Below, piece after piece: positions 23,726-34,535 of a stretch of 40,588 bases of DNA (its first letter is position 1; each line of letters begins with the position of its first letter). The notes under the pieces are model-generated. The model was not told the origin of the DNA. It ran no database searches and was given only the letters and a program-made list of their open reading frames with translations. The stretch lies in NCBI GenBank assembly GCA_025357915.1, contig JANYLH010000019.1:1-40588 (forward strand), written 5' to 3'. This stretch comes from Gammaproteobacteria bacterium (GTDB lineage Bacteria > Pseudomonadota > Gammaproteobacteria > Steroidobacterales > Steroidobacteraceae). Position numbers and translations under genes: made by a program.

Positions 23726-25537
23726 TCAGGCTGCCACCGCCCGTGTGCGGGTCAGCTGCTCGAGCGCCATGTCGCGCAGATCGTGGAGCATGGTCATTTC
23801 ATCCGCACTGAGCTGGCGCGGCCGCGTATCGGCGACGCAGAGCGTACCCAGGCAGTCGCCGTTGGCCATCTGCAGTGGCGTGCCGGCGTAGAAGCGGATG
23901 CGCGGCCCGTCGACAACCAGCGGGTTGTCGGCGAAGCGATCATCGAGCAGCGTATCGGGCACTACCACGTCGGCCCGCAGCAGCACGGCGTGCGCGCAGA
24001 AAGCGACTTCGCGCGGAGTCTCGTTGACGTTGATGCCGACGCAGGACTTGAACCACTGGCGATCACGGTCCACCAGGCTGATGAGGGCGATGGGCACATC
24101 CAGAGTTGCGGCGGCAATGCGCGTGATGCGATCGAAGCGTGCTTCCGCTGGCGTGTCGAGCACCGCGAGCTTGTGCAGCTCCTCGAGGCGCCGCGCCTCG
24201 TTGGCGGGTATCCGCGCGCGCACCCAGCGGCAGGCCAGCCGCAGCGTCCAGAATCGCAACTTGGTGCGGGCGTAACTCAGGCTGAAGGGTGACACCAGCC
24301 AGTCGGTGAATACGCCCTCGTGCTGGGTCTGCAGTTCTGGATCGGCGGTCACGAGTACCACGGGCAGTCGCAGCAGCGCGTCGCTCTGGCTTTCCTGGAT
24401 CCGCCGCGCGATGGACAGCCCGTCAGCCACGGGCAGATCGTGCTGGATCAGGGCCAGTGAATAGCGATCGGCGGCGATCGTATCGAGCGGTTGGCCGTCG
24501 CGCAGCTCGATGGCTTCCGGGAGTCCTTCCAGCCTGATGGCTTCGGTGAGCAGCCGGCGCAGCCCCGCATCGGCGATGTGCAGCAGTACCGGACGCCGGA
24601 GCGTGGCCGCGTCGACATTGGCCTTGGCGGTGAATTGCTCGCCACGCGTGGTGCGCGCACGGCCAGCGGCGGCGTCGATATGCAGCACCTGTCCTTCGGC
24701 GGCTGCGAGAATATCCAGTGGTGGCTGCGCCCCCGCCGCACGTTGGCGCAGTTCGCTGATGATCCGGTCTACGGCGTCGTCGTCGCGCAGCGGGTCGTGG
24801 TGTGTCAGCGCTACCCGTTTCACGCCGGCCGCCTGGCAGACACGGACCACGTACTCCGCGGTACTGTGCCCCCAGCCGATTCTCGCCGGGTATTCCTGCG
24901 CCGTATATTGTGCGTCGTGAACGACCAGGTCGGCACCGGCGAGGAACTCGACGTGCCGGCTGTCGTGGCCGGTGATCTCGCTCGTCCCGGAGGCCGCCGC
25001 CGGGACATTAGGCTCGTGATCGCAGCAATAGACCATGGTTGCGCCGTCGGCTTCCACCTTGTAGCCGAGCGTCAGTGCCGGGTGGTTCAGGTACTGGGTG
25101 ACCACCTGCAGGTCGCCGATACTGAAGGAGCCTTCCACCAGATCGTGATAGCGGATCGTGGCGCCGAATTTCTCGACGCTGATCGGGAAGTAGTTGTGCT
25201 CCATTTGCCCGGCGAGGGTCTCGCGGATGCTCTGCAACAGTCCCTTGGGGCCGTAGATGTCCCACTCGCCACCGGGCTCGAAGAAGGGCTCAAAAAAAGG
25301 AATGCCCTGGATGTGATCCCAGTGCGTATGGCTGATGAGGATGTGGCCGCGGGTTGCCGACTTGTGCTCCTTGACGAGCTGCCGACCGAGCTCGTGAGCG
25401 CCGGTGCCGCAATCGAATACCACCAGCACTCCGGAGTCAGTTCGCAGTTCAACGCACGAGGTGTTGCCGCCGTAGCGGACCGTGGACTGGCCCGGCTTGG
25501 CTATCGATCCGCGTGTTCCCCAGAATCGAATCTGCAT
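23726..25537 (-). CDS. Metallo-beta-lactamase fold / degenerate receiver / GAF protein
   Basis: A 603-aa cytoplasmic three-domain protein. Residues 1-285 form a metallo-beta-lactamase hydrolase of the RNase Z/PhnP-like shape (FWGTRGSIAKPGQSTVRYGG), with metal motif HTHWDH (His70, His72, Asp74, His75 counted from ISH) and further ligands in VVHDAQY and ALTHHDP. Residues 312-430 resemble a response-regulator receiver, but the phospho-acceptor Asp is replaced by Gln365 (LALIQHDLPVADG) and the conserved Lys by Ser416 (LVSPFSL), so it probably cannot be phosphorylated. Residues 450-600 are a GAF sensor domain (FDRITRIAAATLDVPIALIS; YAGTPLQM; LGTLCVADTRPR). It is a single gene, tail to tail with the polysaccharide operon and upstream-facing to the Nramp gene. 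Its substrate and ligand are unknown. Confidence 0.88.
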   Translation of the reverse strand: MQIRFWGTRGSIAKPGQSTVRYGGNTSCVELRTDSGVLVVFDCGTGAHELGRQLVKEHKSATRGHILISHTHWDHIQGIPFFEPFFEPGGEWDIYGPKGLLQSIRETLAGQMEHNYFPISVEKFGATIRYHDLVEGSFSIGDLQVVTQYLNHPALTLGYKVEADGATMVYCCDHEPNVPAAASGTSEITGHDSRHVEFLAGADLVVHDAQYTAQEYPARIGWGHSTAEYVVRVCQAAGVKRVALTHHDPLRDDDAVDRIISELRQRAAGAQPPLDILAAAEGQVLHIDAAAGRARTTRGEQFTAKANVDAATLRRPVLLHIADAGLRRLLTEAIRLEGLPEAIELRDGQPLDTIAADRYSLALIQHDLPVADGLSIARRIQESQSDALLRLPVVLVTADPELQTQHEGVFTDWLVSPFSLSYARTKLRFWTLRLACRWVRARIPANEARRLEELHKLAVLDTPAEARFDRITRIAAATLDVPIALISLVDRDRQWFKSCVGINVNETPREVAFCAHAVLLRADVVVPDTLLDDRFADNPLVVDGPRIRFYAGTPLQMANGDCLGTLCVADTRPRQLSADEMTMLHDLRDMALEQLTRTRAVAA

Positions 25538-25588
25538 GTGGCGATGACAAGACGCCGATGTTTGCCGATGCGGGCAGTATACACATTC

Positions 25589-26854
25589 TCAGCGAGCGAA
25601 CATGCTCACGGCCGCCACGCCCATGACCACGACGGCAGTGCAGCCCAGGGCGAGCACCACGCGGCTCGCCGGGAAACGTCCCATCACTGAGCGCCTCGAC
25701 ACCAGGATCATCACCATGACGATCAGCGGCACGGCGACCACGCCGTTGATCACGGCGCTCCAGAACAGCGCGCGCATCGGGCTGATCGGCAGGTACTGGA
25801 TAATGAGTCCGGCCAGTACGCTGACGGCGATCACGCCGTAGAAACCCCGGGCGTCCGTCGCCCTCCGCTCCAGACCCCATTGCCAGTTCATGACCTCCGC
25901 GAGCGCGTAGGCACTCGAGCCCGCCAGCACCGGCACGCCGATCAGTCCGACACCCAGTATGCCGAGGGCAAACAGCAGGAAGGCAAAGTCTCCGGCCAGC
26001 GGGCGCAGTGCGCTGGCAGCCTGCGCGGCGGTTTCGATGCGCGTCACACCCACCGCGTGCAGCGTGACTGCGGTCGCCAGGATGATGAAGTAGGCCGTGA
26101 GATTCGAGTAAAACATGCCGCTCCAGGTATCCCAGCGGATACGGCGCAGCTCGCGCGCCGCCGGCTGCGCGTTGCGCAACAACGCGGTGGCGCGCGGCGG
26201 CACGCGCATGTCCTCGACTTCCTCAGAAGCCTGCCAGAAAAAGAGGTAGGGGCTGATCGTGGTGCCGAACACCGCGACGATGATGGTGGCCGATGCGCCG
26301 TCTGGGGTGAAGTGCGGCCAGAAAGTGTGCAGCGCCACCTCGGACCAGGGAACGTGCACGGAAAACAACACGGCCGCATAGGCCAGCAGTGTAAACGTCA
26401 GCCACTTGAGGAAGAAAACGTAGCGATGATAGGGAATGAGCACTTGCGCCAGGAGCGTGGCCAGGCAGAACAGCATCGTCATGGCGTGGCGATTGACGCC
26501 CGTCACCAGTTCAGCCGTTTCGCCCATGGCGGCCACGTCGGCCGCGATATTGAGGATATTGGCCAGCAGGAGCAGCAGCACCGCTCCGCGTACCAGCGGT
26601 CGCGGAAACACGGATTTCATATTGGCGGCCAGGCCCCTGCCCGTCACCCTGCCGATACGGGCGCACATGGACTGCACCGCCGCCATCAGCGGAAACGAGA
26701 ATGGCATGGTCCAGAGCATGTCCAGCCCGAGTTGTGCGCCCGCCTGGGAATAAGTGGCGATGCCGCTCGGGTCATCGTCCGCCACGCCGGAGATCAGGCC
26801 CGGGCCAACATGCGCTAGCGGATGATCTTTCAGGCGTTGCCAAAGAGTCTTCAA
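25589..26854 (-). CDS. Nramp-related divalent metal transporter, non-canonical metal site
   Basis: A 421-aa protein with about 11 helices of the Nramp (COG1914) fold. Helix 1 reads GVADDDPSGIATYSQAGAQL, i.e. D28-P29-S30-G31 where canonical Nramps have DPGN, and the helix-6 region reads GTTISPYLFFWQ, without the Met of the canonical site. Both Asn and Met of the transition-metal site are therefore missing, as in Nramp relatives with other cation preference. The start was set at TTG 26854 because AGGGGA lies 6 bases upstream; the frame stays open to 27001, but that would overlap the divergent FNT gene. The 56 bases to FNT hold both promoters. Metal specificity (Mn, Mg or other) is open. Confidence 0.87.
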   Translation of the reverse strand: MKTLWQRLKDHPLAHVGPGLISGVADDDPSGIATYSQAGAQLGLDMLWTMPFSFPLMAAVQSMCARIGRVTGRGLAANMKSVFPRPLVRGAVLLLLLANILNIAADVAAMGETAELVTGVNRHAMTMLFCLATLLAQVLIPYHRYVFFLKWLTFTLLAYAAVLFSVHVPWSEVALHTFWPHFTPDGASATIIVAVFGTTISPYLFFWQASEEVEDMRVPPRATALLRNAQPAARELRRIRWDTWSGMFYSNLTAYFIILATAVTLHAVGVTRIETAAQAASALRPLAGDFAFLLFALGILGVGLIGVPVLAGSSAYALAEVMNWQWGLERRATDARGFYGVIAVSVLAGLIIQYLPISPMRALFWSAVINGVVAVPLIVMVMILVSRRSVMGRFPASRVVLALGCTAVVVMGVAAVSMFAR

Positions 26855-26910
26855 TGCAGGTCCCCTAGGGAGAACTACGACTATCGCGTGGCAACTGCTT
26901 CCGGTCAAAT

Positions 26911-27728
26911 ATGCGGATGAATGGGGAACCGAATCCAGTTGACGCCCACGCGCCTGCCGAGATTGCCCGGTTGGTTGAAACCATGGGTGTGGCCAAGGCA
27001 CGGAACAGCGTCGTCACCGAACTCGTGCTGGCCGTACTGGCCGGCGCGTTCATTTCGCTCGGCGCCCTCTTCTATCTCGTGGTCATTACCGGCGCCGGAC
27101 TGGGCTTTGGCGTGACGCGCCTGCTCGGAGGCCTGGCCTTCAGCCTCGGGCTCATCCTGGTCGTGGTAGCGGGAGCCGAGCTTTTCACCGGCAATAACCT
27201 CATGGCGATGGCATGGGCGAGCGGGCGGATCGGCACGCGGGACCTGCTGCGCAACTGGGTGCTGTCCTACCTTGGCAACGTGGTCGGTTGCCTTGGAACA
27301 GTGACACTCGCCCTTGGCGCCGGAGTGGCCCGGCTGGGCAGCGGCGCGGTAGGCGAGACCGCGCTGCGCGTCGCCGGCGGCAAGGCCGGCCTATCGCTGC
27401 TCGAGTCCTTCACGCGCGGTGTGCTGTGCAACGTGCTCGTGTGCCTGGCGGTCTGGCTTGCAATGGGTGCGCGCAGCGTCACCGACAAGATCATGGCGAT
27501 CATTTTTCCAATTACCGCGTTCGCGGCACTGGGCTTCGAGCACTCCATCGCCAACTGGTTCCTGCTGCCCTTCGGGATGGCGCTGGATCGAAGCGGATCC
27601 ATAGCGGTCGGTGATGTCGCCAGGAACCTGGCCGCGGTGACCGCCGGCAACATCATCGGCGGAAGTCTGCTGGTCGCCGGTGTTTACTGGCTCGCTTACT
27701 TGCGCGACGGGCGCGCCCAGCCGTCCGG

Positions 27729-27732
<4 letters not shown>
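26911..27732 (+). CDS. Formate/nitrite transporter (FNT) family channel
   Basis: A 273-aa, six-helix FNT protein, a pentameric anion channel for formate, nitrite, hydrosulfide or similar small anions. Visible features: helix 1 (VLAVLAGAFISLGALFYLVV), the helix-2 break (LGLILVVVAGAELFTGNN), a helix-4 region with the second family motif (SFTRGVLCNVLVCLAVWLAM) and the central His in FAALGFEHSIANWFLLP, the residue that relays protons in FocA. An N-terminal cytoplasmic helix (AEIARLVETMGVAKA) is also as expected. It starts at ATG 26911 (ATG 26917 possible) and diverges from the Nramp-like gene. Its TAG stop shares the palindrome CTAG with the stop of the convergent P-type ATPase gene. Substrate not decidable from sequence. 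Confidence 0.92.
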
Positions 27733-30383
<2,651 letters not shown>

Positions 30384-30484
30384 GCTGCGGGTACCTTGCG
30401 TAAGGGCAAGTCGCCGCGGATCAGGACAATTGCGTAGTCCAGAGCGCAGACAATAGGCGGAGACTGCCGCATCTGGAGCATCCT

Positions 30485-31543
30485 TTGTCTGAACCCGAAA
30501 TACCGCTGCGCACAGCGCACTCGAGGCGACTGCTCCTCGATTTCCTGCTCATACTCCTGGGCCTGGCCTGCCTGGCAGTGCTCCAGCCGTTCCTGGCGGC
30601 CATCGCCTGGGCCCTCATCCTCTCGTATGTGACCTGGCCGGTGCACCGCTGGATACGTGCCGCTCTCGGGAAGTTTGATTTTGCCGCCGCACTCGTGTCC
30701 ACGATGCTGGTGATTTGCGCGGTCGTGGTTCCGGTGCTGTGGCTCGCCGTGCTGGTGCAAGGTGAACTCGTGGCCGGCTATGGGAATCTTGCCGCCTATT
30801 TCGCCGCGGGACCCCACCCGTTGCCCGCCATGGTCCGGAATATTCCCGGAATCGGCGCCCAGTTGCAGGCCAGCATCGATCGGCTGGCCGCGAGTCCCGA
30901 GGCTTTCGGACGCTCGCTCATGGGATGGGTGCAGCGATGGGTGACGACTTCGCCAGGCCTGGCCGCGAATATCAGCCGTAATGTGGGCAAGGCCCTGACA
31001 ACGGTCTTTACGCTGTATTTTTGCTATCGCGATGGCGATGCCGCCATGCGCCAGGCGCGCGCGGTCATCCGGCGGCTCTTTGGCAAGCGCCTCGATCCGT
31101 ATTTTCAATCGGCTGGCATCATGATGCGCACGGTGGTCTACGGATCCCTGGTCTGCGCGCTGGCGCAGGGCCTGATCGCCGGCCTTGGATTCTGGATCGT
31201 CGGCATGCAGGCGCCAGTGTTGCTGGGCGCCCTTACCGGCCTCCTGTCGGCCGTGCCCTGGGTCGGTACCGCGTCGGTGTGGGGACCCATTGCTGTCTGG
31301 CTGCTCGTGACCGGGAAGATCTGGCAAGGTGCCGTGCTGCTGGGCTGGGGGGTGCTGCTGGTTCATCCTACGGACAACATTCTGCGTCCCTTTCTGATCA
31401 GCCGGGTGGCGCATGTGCCGTTCCTCCTGGTCATGTTCGGCGCGCTCGGCGGGCTCAGCTGTTTCGGGCTGGTCGGTGTGTTCGTCGGTCCGGTCCTGCT
31501 CACGGTCGGCCTGGCTATCTGGCGCGCCTGGGCGGAAGAATGA
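30485..31543 (+). CDS. AI-2E (PerM/TqsA) family transporter
   Basis: A 352-aa membrane protein with about eight helices and a central soluble/amphipathic segment (residues 110-165, AMVRNIPGIGAQLQASIDRL). Family features: the N-terminal pair (LLLILLGLACLAVLQPFLAA-like; IAWALILSYVTWPVHRWI), FTLYFCYRDGDAAM, and the C-terminal LLSAVPWVGTASVWGP, HPTDNILRPFLIS and GLVGVFVGPVLLTVGLAIW. Members export AI-2 (TqsA) or act as cation antiporters, and most are uncharacterised. TTG 30485 was chosen because GGAG lies 6 bases upstream. The 3' end overlaps the convergent L,D-transpeptidase gene by 29 bases. Setting beside ion pumps suggests ion or pH homeostasis rather than signalling, by inference. Confidence 0.92.
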   Translation: MSEPEIPLRTAHSRRLLLDFLLILLGLACLAVLQPFLAAIAWALILSYVTWPVHRWIRAALGKFDFAAALVSTMLVICAVVVPVLWLAVLVQGELVAGYGNLAAYFAAGPHPLPAMVRNIPGIGAQLQASIDRLAASPEAFGRSLMGWVQRWVTTSPGLAANISRNVGKALTTVFTLYFCYRDGDAAMRQARAVIRRLFGKRLDPYFQSAGIMMRTVVYGSLVCALAQGLIAGLGFWIVGMQAPVLLGALTGLLSAVPWVGTASVWGPIAVWLLVTGKIWQGAVLLGWGVLLVHPTDNILRPFLISRVAHVPFLLVMFGALGGLSCFGLVGVFVGPVLLTVGLAIWRAWAEE

Positions 31544-33113
31544 TGCGCGCCGCCTGATTGCGCCGACGGGCCCGCAACTGGGCGTCGAGACGTCGGTCGT
31601 GCCCATATATGTCGTCGAAGTAGAGAATCTGGCCGGCTTCGGTGGCCAGTGCCGTGGCGTAGAGGATCATGACCGGCACTGGCTCGGCCAGCGTCACGCG
31701 CCGCGTCGTGCTGCCCTGCATGGCGGCATCCACCGCCGCTGCGGACCAGTTACCCGGGGACGTGCGCAAGACATGTACTGCCAGCGCCAGGGGATCGCTG
31801 ACTCGTATACAGCCGTGACTGAAGTCGCGCCGGGCCTGGCCGAACAGGTGTCGGGCCGGCGTGGAATGCAGGTAAACGCTGTAGTCGTTGGGCATCACGA
31901 ACTTGATCAGCCCCAGTGCGTTGTCAGGCCCCGGGCGCTGGCGCAACCGCAGGCTCCCGGCCGCCAGCGCATCGATGTTGGCCGCGCTGCCCGCTACCAC
32001 CATGGCGTCGTCACCGCCGCCCTGGACAATCTCCAGATCGTTGCGATCCAGGTAGCCCGCATCGGCGCGCATCGGCGCCAGCATCTCATTGCGCACGATG
32101 CTGGCCGGCACGTCCCAGTACGGCCGGAAGACAATGGAGCGCAGTTCGCTGATGAAGACGGGCGTGCGCCTGCGACGAAACGCCTGGCCGACGATCACCG
32201 GCATCTGGGCCACGTCGGCCGCGCGATCGTCGGTGGTGCGGAACGCAAACAGCTGGAACTGCGGAATATTGACAATGATCGGCGGCGCCGTGAATGCCGG
32301 CAGCCAGCGCCAGCGCTCGAGTGTCAGCTCAATCTGACGCGCACGTGTCGCCAGCGGCACGGTCAGCGCATTGAAGGTCTTCCGCGACAGCAGGCCGTCG
32401 GCGACCAACCCGTGCCGTCCCTGGAAGCGGGCAATCCCCTGGATCAATTTTGCATCGATCAGCTGCCTATCACTGTCCGCTACCTCGACGTCGAGGACAG
32501 GCAGGTCGCCCAGCTCAATCAGCAGGCGGCGCAGCGCCTCTGCGCCTGCGTATGCATCGCCCTCGCGCACAGTGCGCTGCGGGAGCGGAGGCAGTTGCGT
32601 GAGGACCGGATGCCGGGCGAGCTCCTGATAGCGGTGCAGGGCTGTCTCGAGCAGGCGATAGTGAAGAAATGGTGGCTCGAGCGCCGCAAATTCGGTGGCG
32701 AGGTCATGGCTGGCGGCAAGCCGCTGCAGCAGGGCTGGCCCGTCCAGTGGGGCACGGCCCGAACCAGCGGCGTAGCCGGCATCCCTCGGGCGAACGCGAC
32801 CGTCATGCAGGTCATGGGCAAGTTCGAGCGCGGAGCGCGACAGGGCTGCGTCGGTCTGCTGCAGCACTTCGGCCGCGGGCACTGGCTCGTGCCGCAGTCG
32901 ATCGACCATCGCCTCGAGCGAGGCGCCACCGTAGTCATCAGCGTCAAGACCGTGATCGGCGGCGGCAGCGATTTGTGCCAGCAGCATCAGCGCCTGAGGC
33001 GTGGGTTGCCCACCGTGGAACCAGATCGGCTGATAATCGTTGGCTGCGGTCGGAGTACAAATGGAGCCGAGCGTTAGCGCCAGCCAGGCAATGCGCGAAC
33101 TCAGACTCCGCAT
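31515..33113 (-). CDS. YcbB/LdtD-like L,D-transpeptidase
   Basis: A 532-aa periplasmic peptidoglycan cross-linking enzyme with signal peptide (MRSLSSRIAWLALTLGSICT). Three parts: an N-terminal scaffold (30-190, ALMLLAQIAAAADHGLDADD), a peptidoglycan-binding domain at about 210-245 (IQGIARFQGRHGLVADGLLS) and a YkuD catalytic domain at 300-480 with the active-site signature YLHSTPARHLFGQARRDFSH followed by GCIRVSDP, in which the Cys is the nucleophile. A capping subdomain near residues 370-420 matches the YcbB type. Only 8 bases separate it from the YqjE-like gene upstream, so it is likely last in an envelope operon with YqjE-like, DUF883 and perhaps the M15-type peptidase. Forms 3-3 cross-links or attaches proteins to the wall. 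Confidence 0.93.
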   Translation of the reverse strand: MRSLSSRIAWLALTLGSICTPTAANDYQPIWFHGGQPTPQALMLLAQIAAAADHGLDADDYGGASLEAMVDRLRHEPVPAAEVLQQTDAALSRSALELAHDLHDGRVRPRDAGYAAGSGRAPLDGPALLQRLAASHDLATEFAALEPPFLHYRLLETALHRYQELARHPVLTQLPPLPQRTVREGDAYAGAEALRRLLIELGDLPVLDVEVADSDRQLIDAKLIQGIARFQGRHGLVADGLLSRKTFNALTVPLATRARQIELTLERWRWLPAFTAPPIIVNIPQFQLFAFRTTDDRAADVAQMPVIVGQAFRRRRTPVFISELRSIVFRPYWDVPASIVRNEMLAPMRADAGYLDRNDLEIVQGGGDDAMVVAGSAANIDALAAGSLRLRQRPGPDNALGLIKFVMPNDYSVYLHSTPARHLFGQARRDFSHGCIRVSDPLALAVHVLRTSPGNWSAAAVDAAMQGSTTRRVTLAEPVPVMILYATALATEAGQILYFDDIYGHDRRLDAQLRARRRNQAARIILPPRRAR

Positions 33114-33120
33114 CCGTGAT

Positions 33121-33459
33121 TCATCGCGTGGAACTGCGCATCAGCAGTACGGCGATGATGGCCAGCAGGCAGAATCCGAGTGCGATCAGCGAGGCCGCCA
33201 GCACCGGATGGGAATCCCACGCGGCGATCAGTATCGCAACCGCGCCAAAGGCGAGCGCCGCGAAGCCCAGCGCCGCCGCGGCTATGGCCCACGCGAAAGC
33301 GGCTGCGGCGCCGCGCACTTCCTTGCGCACTGCCACGCGCAACTGCTCAAGGCGCCGCTCCAGACTCACGGCCACGGTCGCGCCCAGATGGCCCACCGCC
33401 TCGATGACTCCGGTTATTCCAGCGCCCAGCATGCTCATGGCGGCCTGCCCGTCAGTCAC
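33121..33459 (-). CDS. YqjE-like (phage-holin-superfamily) membrane protein
   Basis: A 112-aa protein with an amphipathic N-terminal half (GHLGATVAVSLERRLEQLRV) and two hydrophobic helices (FAWAIAAAALGFAALAFGAV; VLAASLIALGFCLLAIIAVL) ending in a basic tail (RSSTR). This is the form of YqjE, which in many proteobacteria follows the DUF883 protein YqjD. The family is named after phage holins in databases, but there is no phage gene here and no lysis role is implied. The GTG start (33459) overlaps the DUF883 stop by 8 bases; ATG 33438 is an alternative. Function unknown; probably a membrane partner of the DUF883 protein in stationary phase or stress. Confidence 0.8.
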   Translation of the reverse strand: MTDGQAAMSMLGAGITGVIEAVGHLGATVAVSLERRLEQLRVAVRKEVRGAAAAFAWAIAAAALGFAALAFGAVAILIAAWDSHPVLAASLIALGFCLLAIIAVLLMRSSTR

Positions 33460-33754
33460 GACGCGCGGTCAACGCGCCGAGCAGGAAGGCCACGGCCGCG
33501 GCGATGCCGATGGACATCCAGGTGTGATCGTGAACGTATTGATCCGCGGCCTTGGCGCCGTGGGTTGCCTCGCGCTGCACAGCCTGCTCGGCATCCCGTA
33601 TGCGAGTGCGTGCCGAATCAAGCGTACCTTTCAGGCGGCCGAGCAGATCGGTGCCGCCTTCTCCAGCCGTATTGGCCGCCGATTTAGCCAGGCTCTCCAG
33701 CTCGGCCAGCACCTTATGAAGCTGCTTGAGCGGTTCGCTCGCGTCCGCGTGCAT
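33452..33754 (-). CDS. DUF883 (YqjD/ElaB-like) membrane-anchored protein
   Basis: A 100-aa protein with the standard DUF883 plan: a long charged amphipathic helix (PLKQLHKVLAELESLAKSAA ... LKGTLDSARTRIRDAEQAV), the motif YVHDHTWMSIGIAAAVAFLL, and a C-terminal membrane helix ending in TARRD. E. coli YqjD and ElaB bind ribosomes and the inner membrane in stationary phase. The start is ATG 33754 because GAGGAG lies 7 bases upstream; a GTG at 33769 lies inside that ribosome site. It overlaps the YqjE-like gene. Role in growth arrest or envelope stress is inferred from the family. Confidence 0.88.
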   Translation of the reverse strand: MHADASEPLKQLHKVLAELESLAKSAANTAGEGGTDLLGRLKGTLDSARTRIRDAEQAVQREATHGAKAADQYVHDHTWMSIGIAAAVAFLLGALTARRD

Positions 33755-33824
33755 GATGCGACTCCTCACAGAACCTGTTTCAAGTGTGTGCGCCGGGAGT
33801 CGCTGGCACCATCAGCACTTACCC

Positions 33825-34370
33825 CTAGACTCTTATCGGGTCTCCCCAGATGCGCACGCTACCCGTATCCAGATGCACGAAATCCGACACCTGGTAGTAG
33901 CCAACACCGCCGCTGGCCTGCTGGCGCGCCATCCGCGCCAATCTGGCCGTTTCGACCCCGGGGAGGCGTACGTCGATGGCGCGTCCCTCCAGGTGCAGGC
34001 TGTGTTCTGCTACGCCGCTCGAGGCTTTACGCAGCGCCGCATTCGTCGTGGGCGAGCGGTAGCCGCAGATCACCTGGAAGGCTTCGCTTCCGCCGGCCGC
34101 CGCCTGCAGGTCGAACAGGCGATCGAGCACGCCCGGATCAATGGGATAGACGGTGTCGGTGCGAAAATCGCGCAGCAGCTCGTTGACCCGGCGGAGCGCG
34201 TTACCGACGTATTGGCCACCCTCGAAATACACCGTTGTCAGCCGCTCACCCGTGTGGGTATGTACAAACGAGAGCAGGCGACGTTCGACACTCCTGGCGA
34301 GCGCGGTCCCGCAAGCGCCCAGCCCCACTGCGGCAAGGCCGAGGCCGCGCAGGAAACTGCGCCGGTCCAT
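33825..34370 (-). CDS. Tat-exported MepK/YcbK-like (DUF882, M15-type) peptidase
   Basis: A 181-aa protein with a twin-arginine signal (DRRSFLRGLGLAAVGLGACG) and a peptidase M15-like zinc domain. Visible metal-site pieces: His and Asp in EHSLHLEGRAIDVRL and His in VSDFVHLDTGSV; also CGYRSPTTNAALRKASSGV. E. coli MepK (YcbK) cuts the 3-3 cross-links made by L,D-transpeptidases, which fits the YcbB-like transpeptidase gene 0.7 kb downstream on the same strand. The start was set at ATG 34370, just before the Arg pair with GGGG upstream; ATG 34406 would add 12 residues. A 70-base gap separates it from the DUF883 gene, so it may or may not share that transcript. Confidence 0.88.
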   Translation of the reverse strand: MDRRSFLRGLGLAAVGLGACGTALARSVERRLLSFVHTHTGERLTTVYFEGGQYVGNALRRVNELLRDFRTDTVYPIDPGVLDRLFDLQAAAGGSEAFQVICGYRSPTTNAALRKASSGVAEHSLHLEGRAIDVRLPGVETARLARMARQQASGGVGYYQVSDFVHLDTGSVRIWGDPIRV

Positions 34371-34535
34371 GGAGCCCCATCGCGCAAGGCTGTGAGTATT
34401 GGCCATTGGGAGAAATTGCCACAATTAAGCGCCGGAAGCACGCCCATTACCCACTATTAACCCGGCGTGTGACGCGAATCATTCCCTCTGGTGCCCCTGG
34501 GACAGCTTGACGAACTATTAAATAGAGGTTCCGGA

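Noticed and set aside
31413-33077. Plus-strand frame of about 550 codons opposite the L,D-transpeptidase
   Set aside because: The opposite strand carries the YkuD active-site motif; this frame has no recognisable feature.
33121-33459. Prophage holin
   Set aside because: The holin-like label belongs to the YqjE family name; no phage structural, lysis or integrase genes are nearby, and the DUF883 partner supports a housekeeping membrane protein.
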